From NCBI GenBank assembly GCA_946998295.1, contig CAMPYS010000005.1, positions 27,020-91,019 of the forward strand: DNA of 64,000 nt. Reading direction: 5' to 3'. The stretch comes from an uncultured Prevotella sp. (lineage in GTDB: Bacteria > Bacteroidota > Bacteroidia > Bacteroidales > Bacteroidaceae). The stretch's first letter is position 1. Each line of letters begins with the position of its first letter. Shown here piece by piece: positions 54,988 to 63,950 of the stretch. The translations under genes were made by a program, and so were the position numbers. Under the pieces are notes generated by a model, which saw only the letters and a program-made list of their open reading frames with translations, was not told the origin of the DNA and made no database searches.

Positions 54988-55842
54988 ATGAAAATATTAA
55001 CTAAAATTGTTGATTTACAAAATGAGCTTTTCCCTATTAGTAAAGCAAATAAAACTATAGGTTTGGTTCCTACAATGGGTGCATTACATTCAGGTCATGC
55101 TTCATTAATTGATAGAAGTGTTAAAGAAAATGATATTACAGTTGTATCTGTATTTCTTAACCCTACTCAGTTTAATGATAAAGGAGATTTTGAACGTTAT
55201 CCACGTACATTAGATGATGATGCTAAGCTGGTAAATTCTTGTAATGCTGATTATTTATTTGCACCAACAGTTGAAGAAATATATCCTATTGAGGATAAAC
55301 GTGTTTTTAATTTTCCACCTCAAACAACTGTAATGGAGGGCTTAAAACGTCCAGGACATTTTAACGGTGTATGTCAAGTTGTAAGTAGATTATTTTATAT
55401 TGTGAATCCAACTAAAGCCTATTTTGGCGAAAAAGATTGGCAACAAATAGCTGTTATAAAAAGGTTAGTAGAATATATTCATTCAGATGTAATTATTGTA
55501 GAATGTCCTACTGTTAGAGAGGATGATGGATTGGCAAAAAGTTCAAGAAATAAGTTATTGACTCCTTCTGAACGCAAGTTAGCTCCTTATATATATAAAA
55601 TTTTAAATCAGAGTTTAAAATGGATGTCAGAGTTAACGGTTAAACAATTGCATGATCGTGTAGTATCGGAAATTAATGCGATTAAAGGTTTGCAAGTAGA
55701 ATACTTTTCTATAGTTGACGGTATTACATTGGAAGAAGTAAAAACGTGGTCAGAAAGTTCTTATATTGTAGGTTGTATAACAGTCAATTGTGGTTCTACA
55801 CCTATTCGTCTAATCGATCATATAACATATAAAAAAGATTAA
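54988..55842 (+). CDS. panC: pantothenate synthetase (pantoate-beta-alanine ligase)
   Basis: 284 residues from the ATG at 54988; an in-frame TTG ten codons upstream would add a non-homologous leader. ATP-dependent ligation of pantoate and beta-alanine, cytosolic. Motifs: [14 protein letters not shown] (H34 and H37 of the HIGH-type ATP site), [31 protein letters not shown] and KSSRNKLL. Directly followed by panD, which supplies beta-alanine. Confidence 0.97.
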   Translation: MKILTKIVDLQNELFPISKANKTIGLVPTMGALHSGHASLIDRSVKENDITVVSVFLNPTQFNDKGDFERYPRTLDDDAKLVNSCNADYLFAPTVEEIYPIEDKRVFNFPPQTTVMEGLKRPGHFNGVCQVVSRLFYIVNPTKAYFGEKDWQQIAVIKRLVEYIHSDVIIVECPTVREDDGLAKSSRNKLLTPSERKLAPYIYKILNQSLKWMSELTVKQLHDRVVSEINAIKGLQVEYFSIVDGITLEEVKTWSESSYIVGCITVNCGSTPIRLIDHITYKKD

Positions 55843-55843
55843 A

Positions 55844-56188
55844 ATGCAAATAGAGGTATTAAAAAGTAAGATACATTGTGCAACTGTAACAGATGCAAAT
55901 TTACATTATATAGGTAGTATAACAATTGATGAAGACTTGTTGGATGCAGCTAATATTATTATTGGTGAGAAAGTCCAAATAGTTGATAATAATAATGGTG
56001 AGCGGTTTGAAACTTACGTTATTCCTGGTGAGAGAGGCTCTGGATGCGTGTGTCTTAATGGAGCTGCTGCTCGTAAAGTACAGGTTGGCGATGTTGTAAT
56101 AATAATTAGTTATGCACTGTTATCCATAGAAGAAGCTAAGAAATTTAGTCCAAAAGTTATATTTCCTCGTGAGGGTAATAAATTATAA
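55844..56188 (+). CDS. panD: aspartate 1-decarboxylase (pyruvoyl enzyme)
   Basis: 114 residues. Makes beta-alanine from aspartate for pantothenate. The self-cleavage site is G24-S25 in HYIGSIT, generating the pyruvoyl group; other conserved parts are [16 protein letters not shown] and [14 protein letters not shown]. It starts one base after the panC stop, forming a panCD operon. Confidence 0.97.
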   Translation: MQIEVLKSKIHCATVTDANLHYIGSITIDEDLLDAANIIIGEKVQIVDNNNGERFETYVIPGERGSGCVCLNGAAARKVQVGDVVIIISYALLSIEEAKKFSPKVIFPREGNKL

Positions 56189-56317
56189 TATTATACCTGT
56201 GCATGATAATTTATCTATTGGTTGAATATTATTTAATATAACTGTACTATTGCTGATATTATTCATGTAAGGTTTTTATAGTACTATGGTTTGTTTCCCA
56301 AAAAAATAGTAAAAAGT

Positions 56318-56348
56318 TTTGATGTGTGATAAATTAGTATTATCTTTG
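56318..56348 (+). promoter_or_regulatory. promoter of the tRNA-Ser/tRNA-Glu unit
   Basis: TTTG at 56318-56321, 19 bases, TATCTTTG at 56341-56348: an ideal Bacteroidetes promoter, with the first tRNA beginning 36 bases further on. Confidence 0.8.
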
Positions 56349-56383
56349 CAGCACATTTACTGAAATATATTTATGAATAGTTA

Positions 56384-56470
56384 GGAAGGATGGGTGAGTG
56401 GCTGAAACCACCAGTTTGCTAAACTGACGTACGGGTTTCCGTACCGGGGGTTCGAATCCCCCTCCTTCCG
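56384..56470 (+). tRNA. tRNA-Ser (anticodon GCT)
   Basis: 87-base class II tRNA. Acceptor arms GGAAGGA/TCCTTCC with discriminator G, anticodon GCT at 56418-56420 in a TTGCTAA loop, a long variable arm (CGTACGGGTTTCCGTACC region) and T-loop GTTCGAATC. No encoded CCA. Confidence 0.95.
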
Positions 56471-56494
56471 CTTTTTTTTATATATATAAATTTA

Positions 56495-56566
56495 GGTCGG
56501 TTCATCTAACGGTTAGGATACAAGATTCTCAATCTTGGCATACGAGTTCGATTCTCGTACCGACTA
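56495..56566 (+). tRNA. tRNA-Glu (anticodon CTC)
   Basis: 72-base tRNA, 24 bases after tRNA-Ser. Acceptor GGTCGGT pairs with ACCGACT (G-T at the outer pair), discriminator A. The anticodon loop TTCTCAA gives CTC at 56528-56530; T-loop GTTCGATTC. No encoded CCA. CTC reads GAG; a TTC isoacceptor must be elsewhere. Confidence 0.92.
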
Positions 56567-56577
56567 CATATTATTTT

Positions 56578-56620
56578 AATTTATAACGAGTATAATTCGT
56601 TATAAATTATTTTTTTTATA
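56578..56620 (+). terminator. terminator of the tRNA unit
   Basis: Perfect 12-bp stem AATTTATAACGA/TCGTTATAAATT with a 7-base loop, followed by A and eight Ts, 11 bases after tRNA-Glu. Confidence 0.85.
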
Positions 56621-56692
56621 TAGATATGTCTCTAAGTTTGTTTTATATTTCATTTAATCTTATGTATACTAGGAACTATAAATATTATAGTG

Positions 56693-57391
56693 CTATAGTT
56701 TTATATTTGGGTCAAAGAAAGCAGATAGAATAAGCATTATAATGATGGTTAAGCTAAAAGTGATAAGTGGTAGTTTTACATTTTTTTTATACGAGTTATT
56801 ATTAATATTTATTATAATTTTGTGTGAGTAGTTTAGATATTTAATTATTAGATATATAAGAATAGAATTTATAAATCCCATTAACATTCCTGCCAAAATG
56901 TCTCCAACATAATGTACACCTAAATAGATACGAGTATAGCATAATAGTAATGCCCATACAATCATAAGGATTTTTATAGCTTTATTTTTATAAAATATCA
57001 GACTTATAAAAGACATTAGTCCCCAACAGTTTGCCGCATGAGCTGATGGAAACCCATAACGTCCACCTCTATATCCATCTACTATTAAAACCATTGATGA
57101 TATAGGATTATCTGGGTTTGCAGGTCTCATACGTGCTACATAAGAGCGTATTAACGATGAACTAATTTGATCATTAATTATTAATAATATTATAGCAAGA
57201 AAAATAATAAGTAGGCATTCTTTCCATGCATATTTTCTATAGGTAATGTATGCTAATGATAGATAGAATGGTATCCAAACGAATCTACCTGTACAAAATT
57301 CCATAAAGTTATCTAAATAGTCTGTATGGAAAGAGTTTAGCCATAGGGTTATGTAAGTATCTAAATTGATAATAGTTTGAAGTGAAAACAT
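56693..57391 (-). CDS. PAP2-superfamily membrane phosphatase
   Basis: 232 residues, about six membrane helices. The three PAP2 motifs are present: R-M-RP in SYVARMRPANP, GFPSAHAANCWG, and CYTRIYLGVHYVGDI with its histidine. Such enzymes remove phosphate from lipid phosphates such as undecaprenyl pyrophosphate or lipid A; the exact substrate is open. Follows the LTA-synthase-like gene by 14 bases on the same strand. Confidence 0.92.
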   Translation of the reverse strand: MFSLQTIINLDTYITLWLNSFHTDYLDNFMEFCTGRFVWIPFYLSLAYITYRKYAWKECLLIIFLAIILLIINDQISSSLIRSYVARMRPANPDNPISSMVLIVDGYRGGRYGFPSAHAANCWGLMSFISLIFYKNKAIKILMIVWALLLCYTRIYLGVHYVGDILAGMLMGFINSILIYLIIKYLNYSHKIIININNNSYKKNVKLPLITFSLTIIIMLILSAFFDPNIKL

Positions 57392-57405
57392 AAATTTAGT
57401 ATGAG

Positions 57406-59259
57406 TTATAATGAAGCAATAGAGTTAAATAAAATTTGAGTATAAGCTTTTCCTTGATTTAAATTCAGATTTTTGTTTTTGCTAATATTTATAATATCTT
57501 TTCCTCGTTTATTATCGAAAATAACTTTGCTGTTTTTATCTATTAGTCCAAATCCGTCATTCATCATAAAAAATGCGAAGTGAGGTTCATTCTTATTGAA
57601 AAGGTTTTTGCTAAAGAAAAACGAATCATAATTTAATCCTAATTCCCCAAGTAGCGTAGCGGCTATATCTTGTTGCGACCCAAAAGTATCAATAATACAT
57701 GGTTTTTTTATAACTCCACCAGTCCATATCATGGGAATATGAAAACGTGTTGTTGTGAAATCATTAATATCTTTTGGCCATGCTCCTAAATGGTCTGGTA
57801 CTAATATTATAAGCGAGTTTTTCCATTTATTGCTGCTTTTTAACATTTTTACGAATTGACCAATACATTTATCGGTATATGCAAAAGCGTTAAGTGCTTT
57901 GTTCTGTATTTTATTGTATGGTACATCGAATGGTTCATGTGAGCTTGAAGTTTGTATAACTCTTAGAGTTGGCTTTATTTTTATATCTTGTTTTACATCC
58001 TCTTCTACTCGCTTGAACAAAATATGGTCAGGAACCCCCCATTTGCTAAGTCTTTGACTAATAGGGAAATCAGTATCTTCTATAATATTTTTAAATCCTT
58101 GGTTAATAAGGAACGATCTCATGTTTGTAAAATCGGCATCTCCACCGTAATAGTACTTTAACTCCCATCCATTTTGTTTGAGTTCTTTTGGGATAGAAGG
58201 TAAGACAGCTGTTTTCTTTGGGAATTTCATAAGACTAACTGTTGCAGGAGCTGGGTATCCGTGAAGTATAGAAAGCAAGCCTCTGTCAGTTCGAAAGCTA
58301 TTTGCATAAAATTCTTTGAAATATATAGCATCTTTTTTTAGAGCGTTAATGTTAGGAGTTATATTTTTTATTTTTGTAATAGTGTCAGAAAAACTTTCCA
58401 TTATTATTAAATAAATGTCAGGTGTTTTGGTAGATAAAAATAGTAAGGGTTTAGCTTTAATTCTCATTTCTTTTGCAGTTATTAATGGTTTTACAAAAGT
58501 TTTTGCTTTGTGATTGGACATGAATCTGTACATATCTGCAAAATCTTTTTCGTGGGTAATGCTTTCCATGAATGATAGTATAGGGTTTACTGCTGCATGA
58601 TTTAGTATTTGATTATTAGAGAAGTATGCCTTACCTGTATTCATAGACGACACTGTAACTCCACCTCTTATTAGTATGAATAAAACACATAGCATAATTA
58701 CCATAACTAAAGAACTCAAGAAACTTATAGATTTTGAAGCATATTGTATAAGTCTTTTATTTATTTTCATATATGTCCAAAATATGATATATGTTATTAT
58801 TATTATCGAAATAAGTCCACCTATAAGTTGTGTAGCTTTTATGCTTGCAAAAGCATCTTTTGGAGATGATGAAATAAAAAAAATAGGTGTTGCATCTAAT
58901 GGGAAATGCCAATAACTATATAGTGCAATATTTACAACTAATGCTGTAGCAACAATTATACTTGAAAAGATAATCCATATTTTCAGAGTTAAATTTGTAA
59001 TATTTTCTTTTTTGTTTGTAGATTTATTATCTTTAATCCAGCTTGTTATAGTTAATATTAAGGCAGGAACAGTTGACAAATATGAAGCAATAGAAATGTC
59101 AAGTGGAAGTCCATGTATAATTACGTCAAAGCAATTTTGTAGTGTTTTTGAGTATATGTATAAAAATAATATTTTAAAGATGCAAAAAACAACAGTCCAC
59201 AGTAATAGATCTAAAATTATATAATAGAGTTTATATTTTAAATATTTGTTTTTGAGCAT
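57406..59259 (-). CDS. LTA-synthase-like membrane sulfatase-fold transferase
   Basis: 617 residues: five N-terminal membrane helices (within about 10-200) then an extracytoplasmic alkaline-phosphatase/sulfatase domain. Metal and nucleophile residues E288 (IMESFSD) and T324 (NSFRTDRGLLS), a conserved GGDADF block and a late metal pair in VPDHLGAW. In Gram-positives LtaS polymerises glycerol phosphate; in Gram-negative Bacteroidetes relatives (OpgB/EptA-like in fold) more likely add a phospho-group to an envelope glycan or lipid. Upstream of the PAP2 phosphatase, so the pair may work on one envelope phospholipid step. Confidence 0.87.
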   Translation of the reverse strand: MLKNKYLKYKLYYIILDLLLWTVVFCIFKILFLYIYSKTLQNCFDVIIHGLPLDISIASYLSTVPALILTITSWIKDNKSTNKKENITNLTLKIWIIFSSIIVATALVVNIALYSYWHFPLDATPIFFISSSPKDAFASIKATQLIGGLISIIIITYIIFWTYMKINKRLIQYASKSISFLSSLVMVIMLCVLFILIRGGVTVSSMNTGKAYFSNNQILNHAAVNPILSFMESITHEKDFADMYRFMSNHKAKTFVKPLITAKEMRIKAKPLLFLSTKTPDIYLIIMESFSDTITKIKNITPNINALKKDAIYFKEFYANSFRTDRGLLSILHGYPAPATVSLMKFPKKTAVLPSIPKELKQNGWELKYYYGGDADFTNMRSFLINQGFKNIIEDTDFPISQRLSKWGVPDHILFKRVEEDVKQDIKIKPTLRVIQTSSSHEPFDVPYNKIQNKALNAFAYTDKCIGQFVKMLKSSNKWKNSLIILVPDHLGAWPKDINDFTTTRFHIPMIWTGGVIKKPCIIDTFGSQQDIAATLLGELGLNYDSFFFSKNLFNKNEPHFAFFMMNDGFGLIDKNSKVIFDNKRGKDIINISKNKNLNLNQGKAYTQILFNSIASL

Positions 59260-59303
59260 TTGCCTATATGTTATGATAATTTATTTAAATACTTTTTATT
59301 TTG

Positions 59304-59311
59304 CAAAGTTA
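59304..59311 (-). promoter_or_regulatory. -7 box for the LTA-synthase-like/PAP2 operon
   Basis: TAACTTTG on the minus strand just past the small-RNA terminator, with TTG 22 bases upstream of it (slightly long). The leader would be ~40 bases. Confidence 0.5.
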
Positions 59312-59320
59312 GTAAAATTT

Positions 59321-59412
59321 AAAAATAAAAAGGCAATGACCTTCACAGGTAATCGCCTCACAACATTTCGTAGGTATTAGTCTTAAGGTAAAAAGATTGT
59401 ATTCAGGATAAC
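59321..59412 (-). ncRNA. candidate stand-alone small RNA, about 90 nt
   Basis: A consensus promoter (59448-59418) should start a transcript near 59411. The transcript runs through TTACCTTAAGACTAATACC and GAAATGTTGTG and ends at a 12-bp GC-containing hairpin (AGGCGATTACCT gtga AGGTCATTGCCT, 59358-59331) followed by a T-rich tract. No convincing open frame lies within. I do not recognise the family; a 5' attenuator for the LTA-synthase-like gene is the alternative. Confidence 0.6.
59331..59358 (-). terminator. terminator of the candidate small RNA
   Basis: Arms of 12 bases pair with one G-T and one mismatch around a GTGA loop; on the minus strand TTTTATTTTT follows (59330-59321). Confidence 0.8.
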
Positions 59413-59417
59413 GATTA

Positions 59418-59448
59418 CAAAGTTATCCATTTTATCTGTTAATTGCAA
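59418..59448 (-). promoter_or_regulatory. promoter of the candidate small RNA
   Basis: On the minus strand TTG (59448-59446), 20 bases, TAACTTTG (59425-59418), an exact consensus fit. Confidence 0.7.
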
Positions 59449-59644
59449 GTAAAATAAAGTGTTTTTTTTAAAATTAATATTGTGTACGTACACATATTAA
59501 ATGAATCGTAAGATTAATTTAATATTCGTCAGTGTAATTATTTCATCTTTTCGTATAAATTGAAAAGTTGGACTAAAAAACTCTGTTTTGCTCATTTTGG
59601 TGAAGTAACTATAGAAACTCATTACTGTTCGGTATTCTGTTATG

Positions 59645-59985
59645 TGCTATTATCAGTTTCTTTGGTGTATTAAGTACACTGTATTGTTACGCCTATTAAT
59701 TAATAAGATGTAAGTTTTGTTATATTGTTCTGTTTTATTTACTGCCCAAATTCTTTCCACAATGATTTTGTTCAAGCATTACATGAATTGTAGAATCATC
59801 GAATCAATAAACGGAGGTATGGTAAAGTTGTATTCACCATAGACAGAGTAAACAGTTTTTACTGCTATATACGTTTTCAAGTAATTCTATTTCACACAGT
59901 TGATTTTTTCTTATTTTCGCATCCTTATCCTTGCCCCTTCTTTATAAAGGGAGTTGCATCTACCTGTTTTTGGTTTTTCTGTCAT
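59645..59985 (-). pseudogene. degenerate reading frame of unknown origin
   Basis: From an ATG at about 59985 one minus-strand frame reads MTEKPKTGRCNSLYKEGARI, then after stops KTYIAVKTVYSVYGEYNF and TIPPFIDSMIL, and after another stop KIIVERIWAVNKTEQYN. The persistence of protein-like segments in a single frame with several in-frame stops suggests an old gene remnant. I cannot assign a family. Confidence 0.3.
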
Positions 59986-60116
59986 ATTTTATAGTATTAT
60001 ATATATAAGGTGTAATAAATATGTTTATTGAGAAATTACATAAACAGTTTGTAATATGTGGGTTAATTATCTACAACTATAACAATATTTCCAATTGTAT
60101 GTATGGATAGGAATAT

Positions 60117-60430
60117 GTTAATTGTAATAAAAATTTACCTATAAAAATTAGTATAAAAATCGTTTAAGTTAAACCTCAATAACAATCCTTAAGGAACTGC
60201 TTGAACACTTTTATAAGGATTGCAGAGATGTTTTTATAAGGATCGCAGCAATGGTTTAAGTTAAACGATTACCTTATTAGTTAGATATTTTGTAACGATT
60301 TGTTTAACAAAGCGTTACAACGCTAATTTTTATAATAAAAAATATCCTTAAATATGGATTCTTATCTGCTGTATATAGTCCTTAAATAGCTATATTTTTA
60401 AAATGATTTTTGTATATATTTTTTACTATA
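60117..60430. repeat. long intergenic repeat, copy 3
   Basis: Best-formed copy: AAAAATTTACCTATAAAAA, GTATAAAAAT, an 18-base outer arm ending CGTTTAAGTTAAACC (60158-60174), modules TCCTTAAGGAACTGC, TTTTATAAGGATTGCAG and TTTTATAAGGATCGCAG, the matching arm GGTTTAAGTTAAACGATT (60253-60270), GCGTTACAACGC, ATATCCTTAAATATGGAT, and the closing 36-base block (60395-60430) shared with copy 1. Confidence 0.75.
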
Positions 60431-60542
60431 GATACTATTTATATAGTGAAGGTTACTTATAAATATAAAAATGTAGGGAAGATATTTATATATTTCCCTA
60501 CAAGTTATCAACTAAGCTATAAAATAAAAAATAGAATTAAAT

Positions 60543-62291
60543 TTATTTTATATTTAAATCCCTTTTAATTTCCTCTACTACTATTTTAGCTCTTTCTACA
60601 CATTGTTTGTAGTCTTTCGCAGAGTTCATTTTATCTTTTATTTCTAAATAGAATTTAATTTTCGGCTCTGTACCCGATGGTCTTACACTTATTTTATTAC
60701 CATTCTCGCAGAACCATTGTAGTACATTACTTGTTGCAGGCATTTTTAATGGTTTTGTTTCACCATTATTATTTGTCTGTTCTAATTTCAAAAAGTCTTT
60801 ACTTATAATAATTTTGCTTCCAGCTAAAGTTTTAGGAGGATTAGTTCTGAAGTTTGTCATCATTTGTAAAATTTCATCTGCTCCTGTTTTACCTGGTCTT
60901 TCAACGTTTATAGTATGTTCATAGCTAAATCCATATTCAAGGTAAATATCCATGAGTAAGTCATACAATGTTTTACCCTTATCTTTAGCATATGCACAAA
61001 TTTCAGCCAATAAAGTACAGCCACTTACCGCATCTTTATCTCTGCAAAAGTCTTCTGCCATAAACCCATAGCTTTCTTCTCCACCTCCGATGAATTGTTG
61101 TTTTCCTTCAGATATAGCCACTTCGTGAGCAATCCATTTAAATCCAGTGTAACAATCACGTATTTCAATTTGTTGTTTTTTTGCTACTTCAGTTATAACT
61201 TCTGTTGTAACTATAGTTTTTACAATGAAATCAGTAGGTTTCATTTTCCCTTTAGCTTTTCTATTTGTAATAATATACCAAAGGTATAGTAAGCAAGTTT
61301 GATTACCATTTATAAGAATCCATTCTCCATTGCTGTCTTTGCATGCCATACCAACTCTATCTGCATCAGGGTCTGAAGCCATTAATATGTCTGCATCAAT
61401 TTTTTTAGCGTCTCTTAATCCTAATGTAAGAGCTTCAGCAATTTCAGGATTAGGTCTATCTACAGTAGGGAAGTTACCATCTTTTATCATTTGCTCTTTT
61501 ACACAATGTATATTATCAAATCCCCAATCTTTTAAAGCTTTAGGAATCATAACTCGTCCAGCTCCATGTAGTGGTGTGTAGACTATTTTTAAATCGTGTT
61601 GGCGTTTAATAACTTCAGGGTCAATACATAGTGTTCTAATTTTGTCAATGAAGGCTTTATCAATATCTTCTCCAATGATTTGTATTAAATCTTTATTTCC
61701 ATTAAATTTTACATCTTCTATATTGACTTTATTGACCTCTTCGATAATACCCTTATCATGTGGTGCTAACACTTGAGCACCATCTTCCCAATAAGCTTTG
61801 TATCCATTGTATTCTCTTGGGTTGTGGCTTGCAGTAATGTTTACGCCTGCTTGCGCTTTATAGTATCTTATAGCAAAAGAGCATTCAGGAGTAGGTCGTA
61901 AGTCTTCAACTAAATAGACTTTTATATTGTTTGCTGTAAAAATATTAGCAACTGTTTCGGCAAAGAAACGTGAGTTATTTCTACAATCGTGGCATACAAC
62001 AACACTAATTTGTTTTTTGTCTTTAAAATTAAGTTTTAAGTAGTTTGCAAATCCTTGTGTTGCAAGTCCTACAGTATACTTATTCATTCTGTTTGATCCA
62101 GGTCCCATAATACCTCTTAGTCCCCCTGTTCCAAACTCTAAGTCTTTGTAAAAACTTTCTATAAGATTGTTTTTGTCTTTGCAGTCAATCATTTTTTGTA
62201 TGGCATTGCGTGTATTTTCATCATACGCAGGCTTGAGCCATTGTTTAGCTTTTTCTAAGCATTGCTCAATTAGTTGTTCATTTTGTTGCAT
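60543..62291 (-). CDS. phosphoglucomutase/phosphomannomutase-type phosphohexomutase
   Basis: 582 residues, the size of the large bacterial alpha-phosphohexomutases. Start region FGTGGLRGIMGPGSNRMN, phosphoserine S155 in TASHNPREYNGYKAYW, metal loop DPDADRVGMA, sugar loop GGGEESYGF, and phosphate site RPSGTEPKIKFYLE. It interconverts hexose 1- and 6-phosphates in the cytosol; glucose and mannose are the likely sugars. No neighbours in an obvious operon. A palindromic -7 region lies just upstream. Confidence 0.92.
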   Translation of the reverse strand: MQQNEQLIEQCLEKAKQWLKPAYDENTRNAIQKMIDCKDKNNLIESFYKDLEFGTGGLRGIMGPGSNRMNKYTVGLATQGFANYLKLNFKDKKQISVVVCHDCRNNSRFFAETVANIFTANNIKVYLVEDLRPTPECSFAIRYYKAQAGVNITASHNPREYNGYKAYWEDGAQVLAPHDKGIIEEVNKVNIEDVKFNGNKDLIQIIGEDIDKAFIDKIRTLCIDPEVIKRQHDLKIVYTPLHGAGRVMIPKALKDWGFDNIHCVKEQMIKDGNFPTVDRPNPEIAEALTLGLRDAKKIDADILMASDPDADRVGMACKDSNGEWILINGNQTCLLYLWYIITNRKAKGKMKPTDFIVKTIVTTEVITEVAKKQQIEIRDCYTGFKWIAHEVAISEGKQQFIGGGEESYGFMAEDFCRDKDAVSGCTLLAEICAYAKDKGKTLYDLLMDIYLEYGFSYEHTINVERPGKTGADEILQMMTNFRTNPPKTLAGSKIIISKDFLKLEQTNNNGETKPLKMPATSNVLQWFCENGNKISVRPSGTEPKIKFYLEIKDKMNSAKDYKQCVERAKIVVEEIKRDLNIK

Positions 62292-62322
62292 ATTTGTTTA
62301 GTATTTTTATTTAAAATCGTAT

Positions 62323-62338
62323 TATATTTGCAAATATA
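62323..62338. promoter_or_regulatory. palindromic double -7 box
   Basis: TATATTTGCAAATATA is a perfect 16-base palindrome giving a TAnnTTTG box on each strand: plus at 62323-62330 and minus at 62338-62331, the latter ~40 bases before the phosphohexomutase start. More plus-strand TATATTTG boxes occur at 62387-62394 and 62438-62445 before the integrase. None has a good -33 partner. Confidence 0.45.
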
Positions 62339-62489
62339 ATGAATTAAATTTGATTTAATATAGAAGTTATATAATATATTTTTTTGTATATTTGCAGCAT
62401 TATTAAATTTTATTATTTAGAGCTTTTTTGTTTTTCATATATTTGCACTTTATTTATTTTTGTTGTGAATATAATGATGCAACTAATCA

Positions 62490-63474
62490 ATGAAAATGAA
62501 GGTGTTGCTCTACCTCAAAAAGAGCGGTCTTGATAAGTCGGGCAAGGCTCCGATTATGGGACGTATCACACTTGGAAGGAATGTCGCCCAGTTCAGTTGT
62601 AAACTCTCCTGCAATCCTAATTTGTGGAATCCACGAGAGAGTAGGATGGACGGAAAGAGTCGTGAGACGGTGGAAGTGAATGGCAGGTTGGAGAACTTGC
62701 TGCTGTCCATCCTGTCATCCTATCAGTCTTTGCTTGCAAGAGGTTGCCCATTTGACGCACCCGATGTGAAGGAACTGTTTCAAGGCAGTGTGCAGACACG
62801 GTGCATGCTCATCGAACGATTGGATATTTTCATCAGGGAGAAGAAAGAACATGTTGGAATTGACATTAAGAGAGAAACGATTTCCAATTACCATACTACC
62901 TGTAATAATCTTCGTACATTTATCGAAGACAAGTATAAGGTGGAAGATTTGTCTTTCTCGCAACTTACAGAAAATTTCATTTATGATTTCAGGGACTACT
63001 ACTTGAACAAATTATGATTTCAGGAAAGTAGTTTCTATGCAGTTGCATCCCAAATAAAGACCATATGCAAATTGGCATACCATGAAGGATTGGCTGACAC
63101 CTTATTATTTGCTAATGTAAAGGTAGCAAGAGGTGATAAGAAACTCCCAAAGGCACTTGATAGACGTTCACTTGACAAACTAATGAATACCCAGTTTGGA
63201 GAGTTGGAGGAAGAAATGGAAACGGCAAGGGATTTGTTTGTTTTTGCCTGTCATACAGGTGCAGCCTATTGTGATTTAATGGGATTAAGTAAGACACATC
63301 TTTGCCACACTTATCACGCTTGAGCAAGGAGTTCCAATAGAAACGGTGAGCAAGATGCTCGGACATAGCAACGTAAGTATGACCGAGCGTTATGCAAAGG
63401 TTACACCACAGAAACTCTTTGAGGAATTTGACCGCTTCCTTGCTTACACCGAAGATATGCAGTTGGCTATCTGA
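62490..63474 (+). pseudogene. broken tyrosine recombinase (mobile-element integrase)
   Basis: The frame starts MKMKVLLYLKKSGLDKSGKA, an Arm-DNA-binding start of Bacteroidetes integrases, and continues through a SAM-like core-binding domain to an in-frame TGA at 63015-63017. It resumes in the same frame (ESSFYAVASQIKTICKLAY) to about 63290, where GLS is joined out of frame to [17 protein letters not shown] and then [15 protein letters not shown] with the catalytic tyrosine, ending at 63474. About 80 residues, including the first catalytic Arg and the Lys region, are deleted. Two lesions make it inactive. GC and codon use are clearly higher than in the rest of the window. Confidence 0.88.
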
Positions 63475-63533
63475 TTCTTGTCAAGTCCCTTAATTTCTTA
63501 TCTATTCATTTAAAATTGCAAAATGACAAGACA

Positions 63534-63950
63534 ATGAGAAATACATTCAAGATATTATTCTATATCAACAGACAGAAAACAAAGGCAGACGGCAATACTA
63601 CCATTTTCTACCGTATCACCATAGACGGAAAGAGCACAGCCATTACCACAGGCGAAGAGTGCAATCCCTCCGAGTGGAATACCAAACAAGGACTGACAAC
63701 AAATAGGCAGACCAACCAAAGATTCAATGAGTTCTGGGAATTGATCGAAAAGACCTATCGGACCATTCTTGTAAAGGAAGGAGTGGTAAGTGTGGAACTT
63801 ATCAAGAACAGTTTGCAAGGCATTGCCACTAATCCCACCACGCTCCTTGCAATGAGCAAGGTGGAACTGCAAACGATAATAAAATCTGCCAACCTGCATC
63901 CCGAAGAAAGAGTTGCAGACGAGGAAGAAGTCGTTATCAACGGACCATAG
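63534..63950 (+). pseudogene. truncated second tyrosine recombinase (N-terminal domain only)
   Basis: From ATG 63534: MRNTFKILFYINRQKTKADG then TIFYRITIDGKSTAITTG, the Arm-DNA-binding start of a conjugative-transposon-type integrase, and SVELIKNSLQGIATNPTTLL, the usual entry to the core-binding domain. After about residue 110 the similarity is lost and the frame ends at 63950 next to a transposase fragment in opposite orientation. No catalytic domain is present. The GC is high like the neighbouring integrase remnant. Confidence 0.8.

Larger units (their letters stand above)
59260..60542. other. 1283-base gene-free region
   Basis: Contains, right to left on the minus strand, the third copy of the long repeat (60117-60430), a degenerate reading frame (about 59645-59985), a 27-base palindrome around GTGTACGTACAC (59474-59500), a promoter-plus-terminator unit that looks like a small RNA gene (59321-59448) and a -7 box for the LTA-synthase-like gene (59304-59311). 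No intact protein gene is seen. Confidence 0.7.

Noticed and set aside
59385..59431. Possible 15-codon leader peptide (MDNFVIVILNTIFLP) before the candidate RNA
   Set aside because: Its ATG lies upstream of the predicted transcription start, overlapping the -7 box, so it would not be in the transcript.
11102..62291. Considered the two phosphohexomutases (11102-12499 and 60543-62291) as duplicates
   Set aside because: They differ in length (465 and 582 residues) and in the start and metal-loop motifs, fitting two known separate classes.
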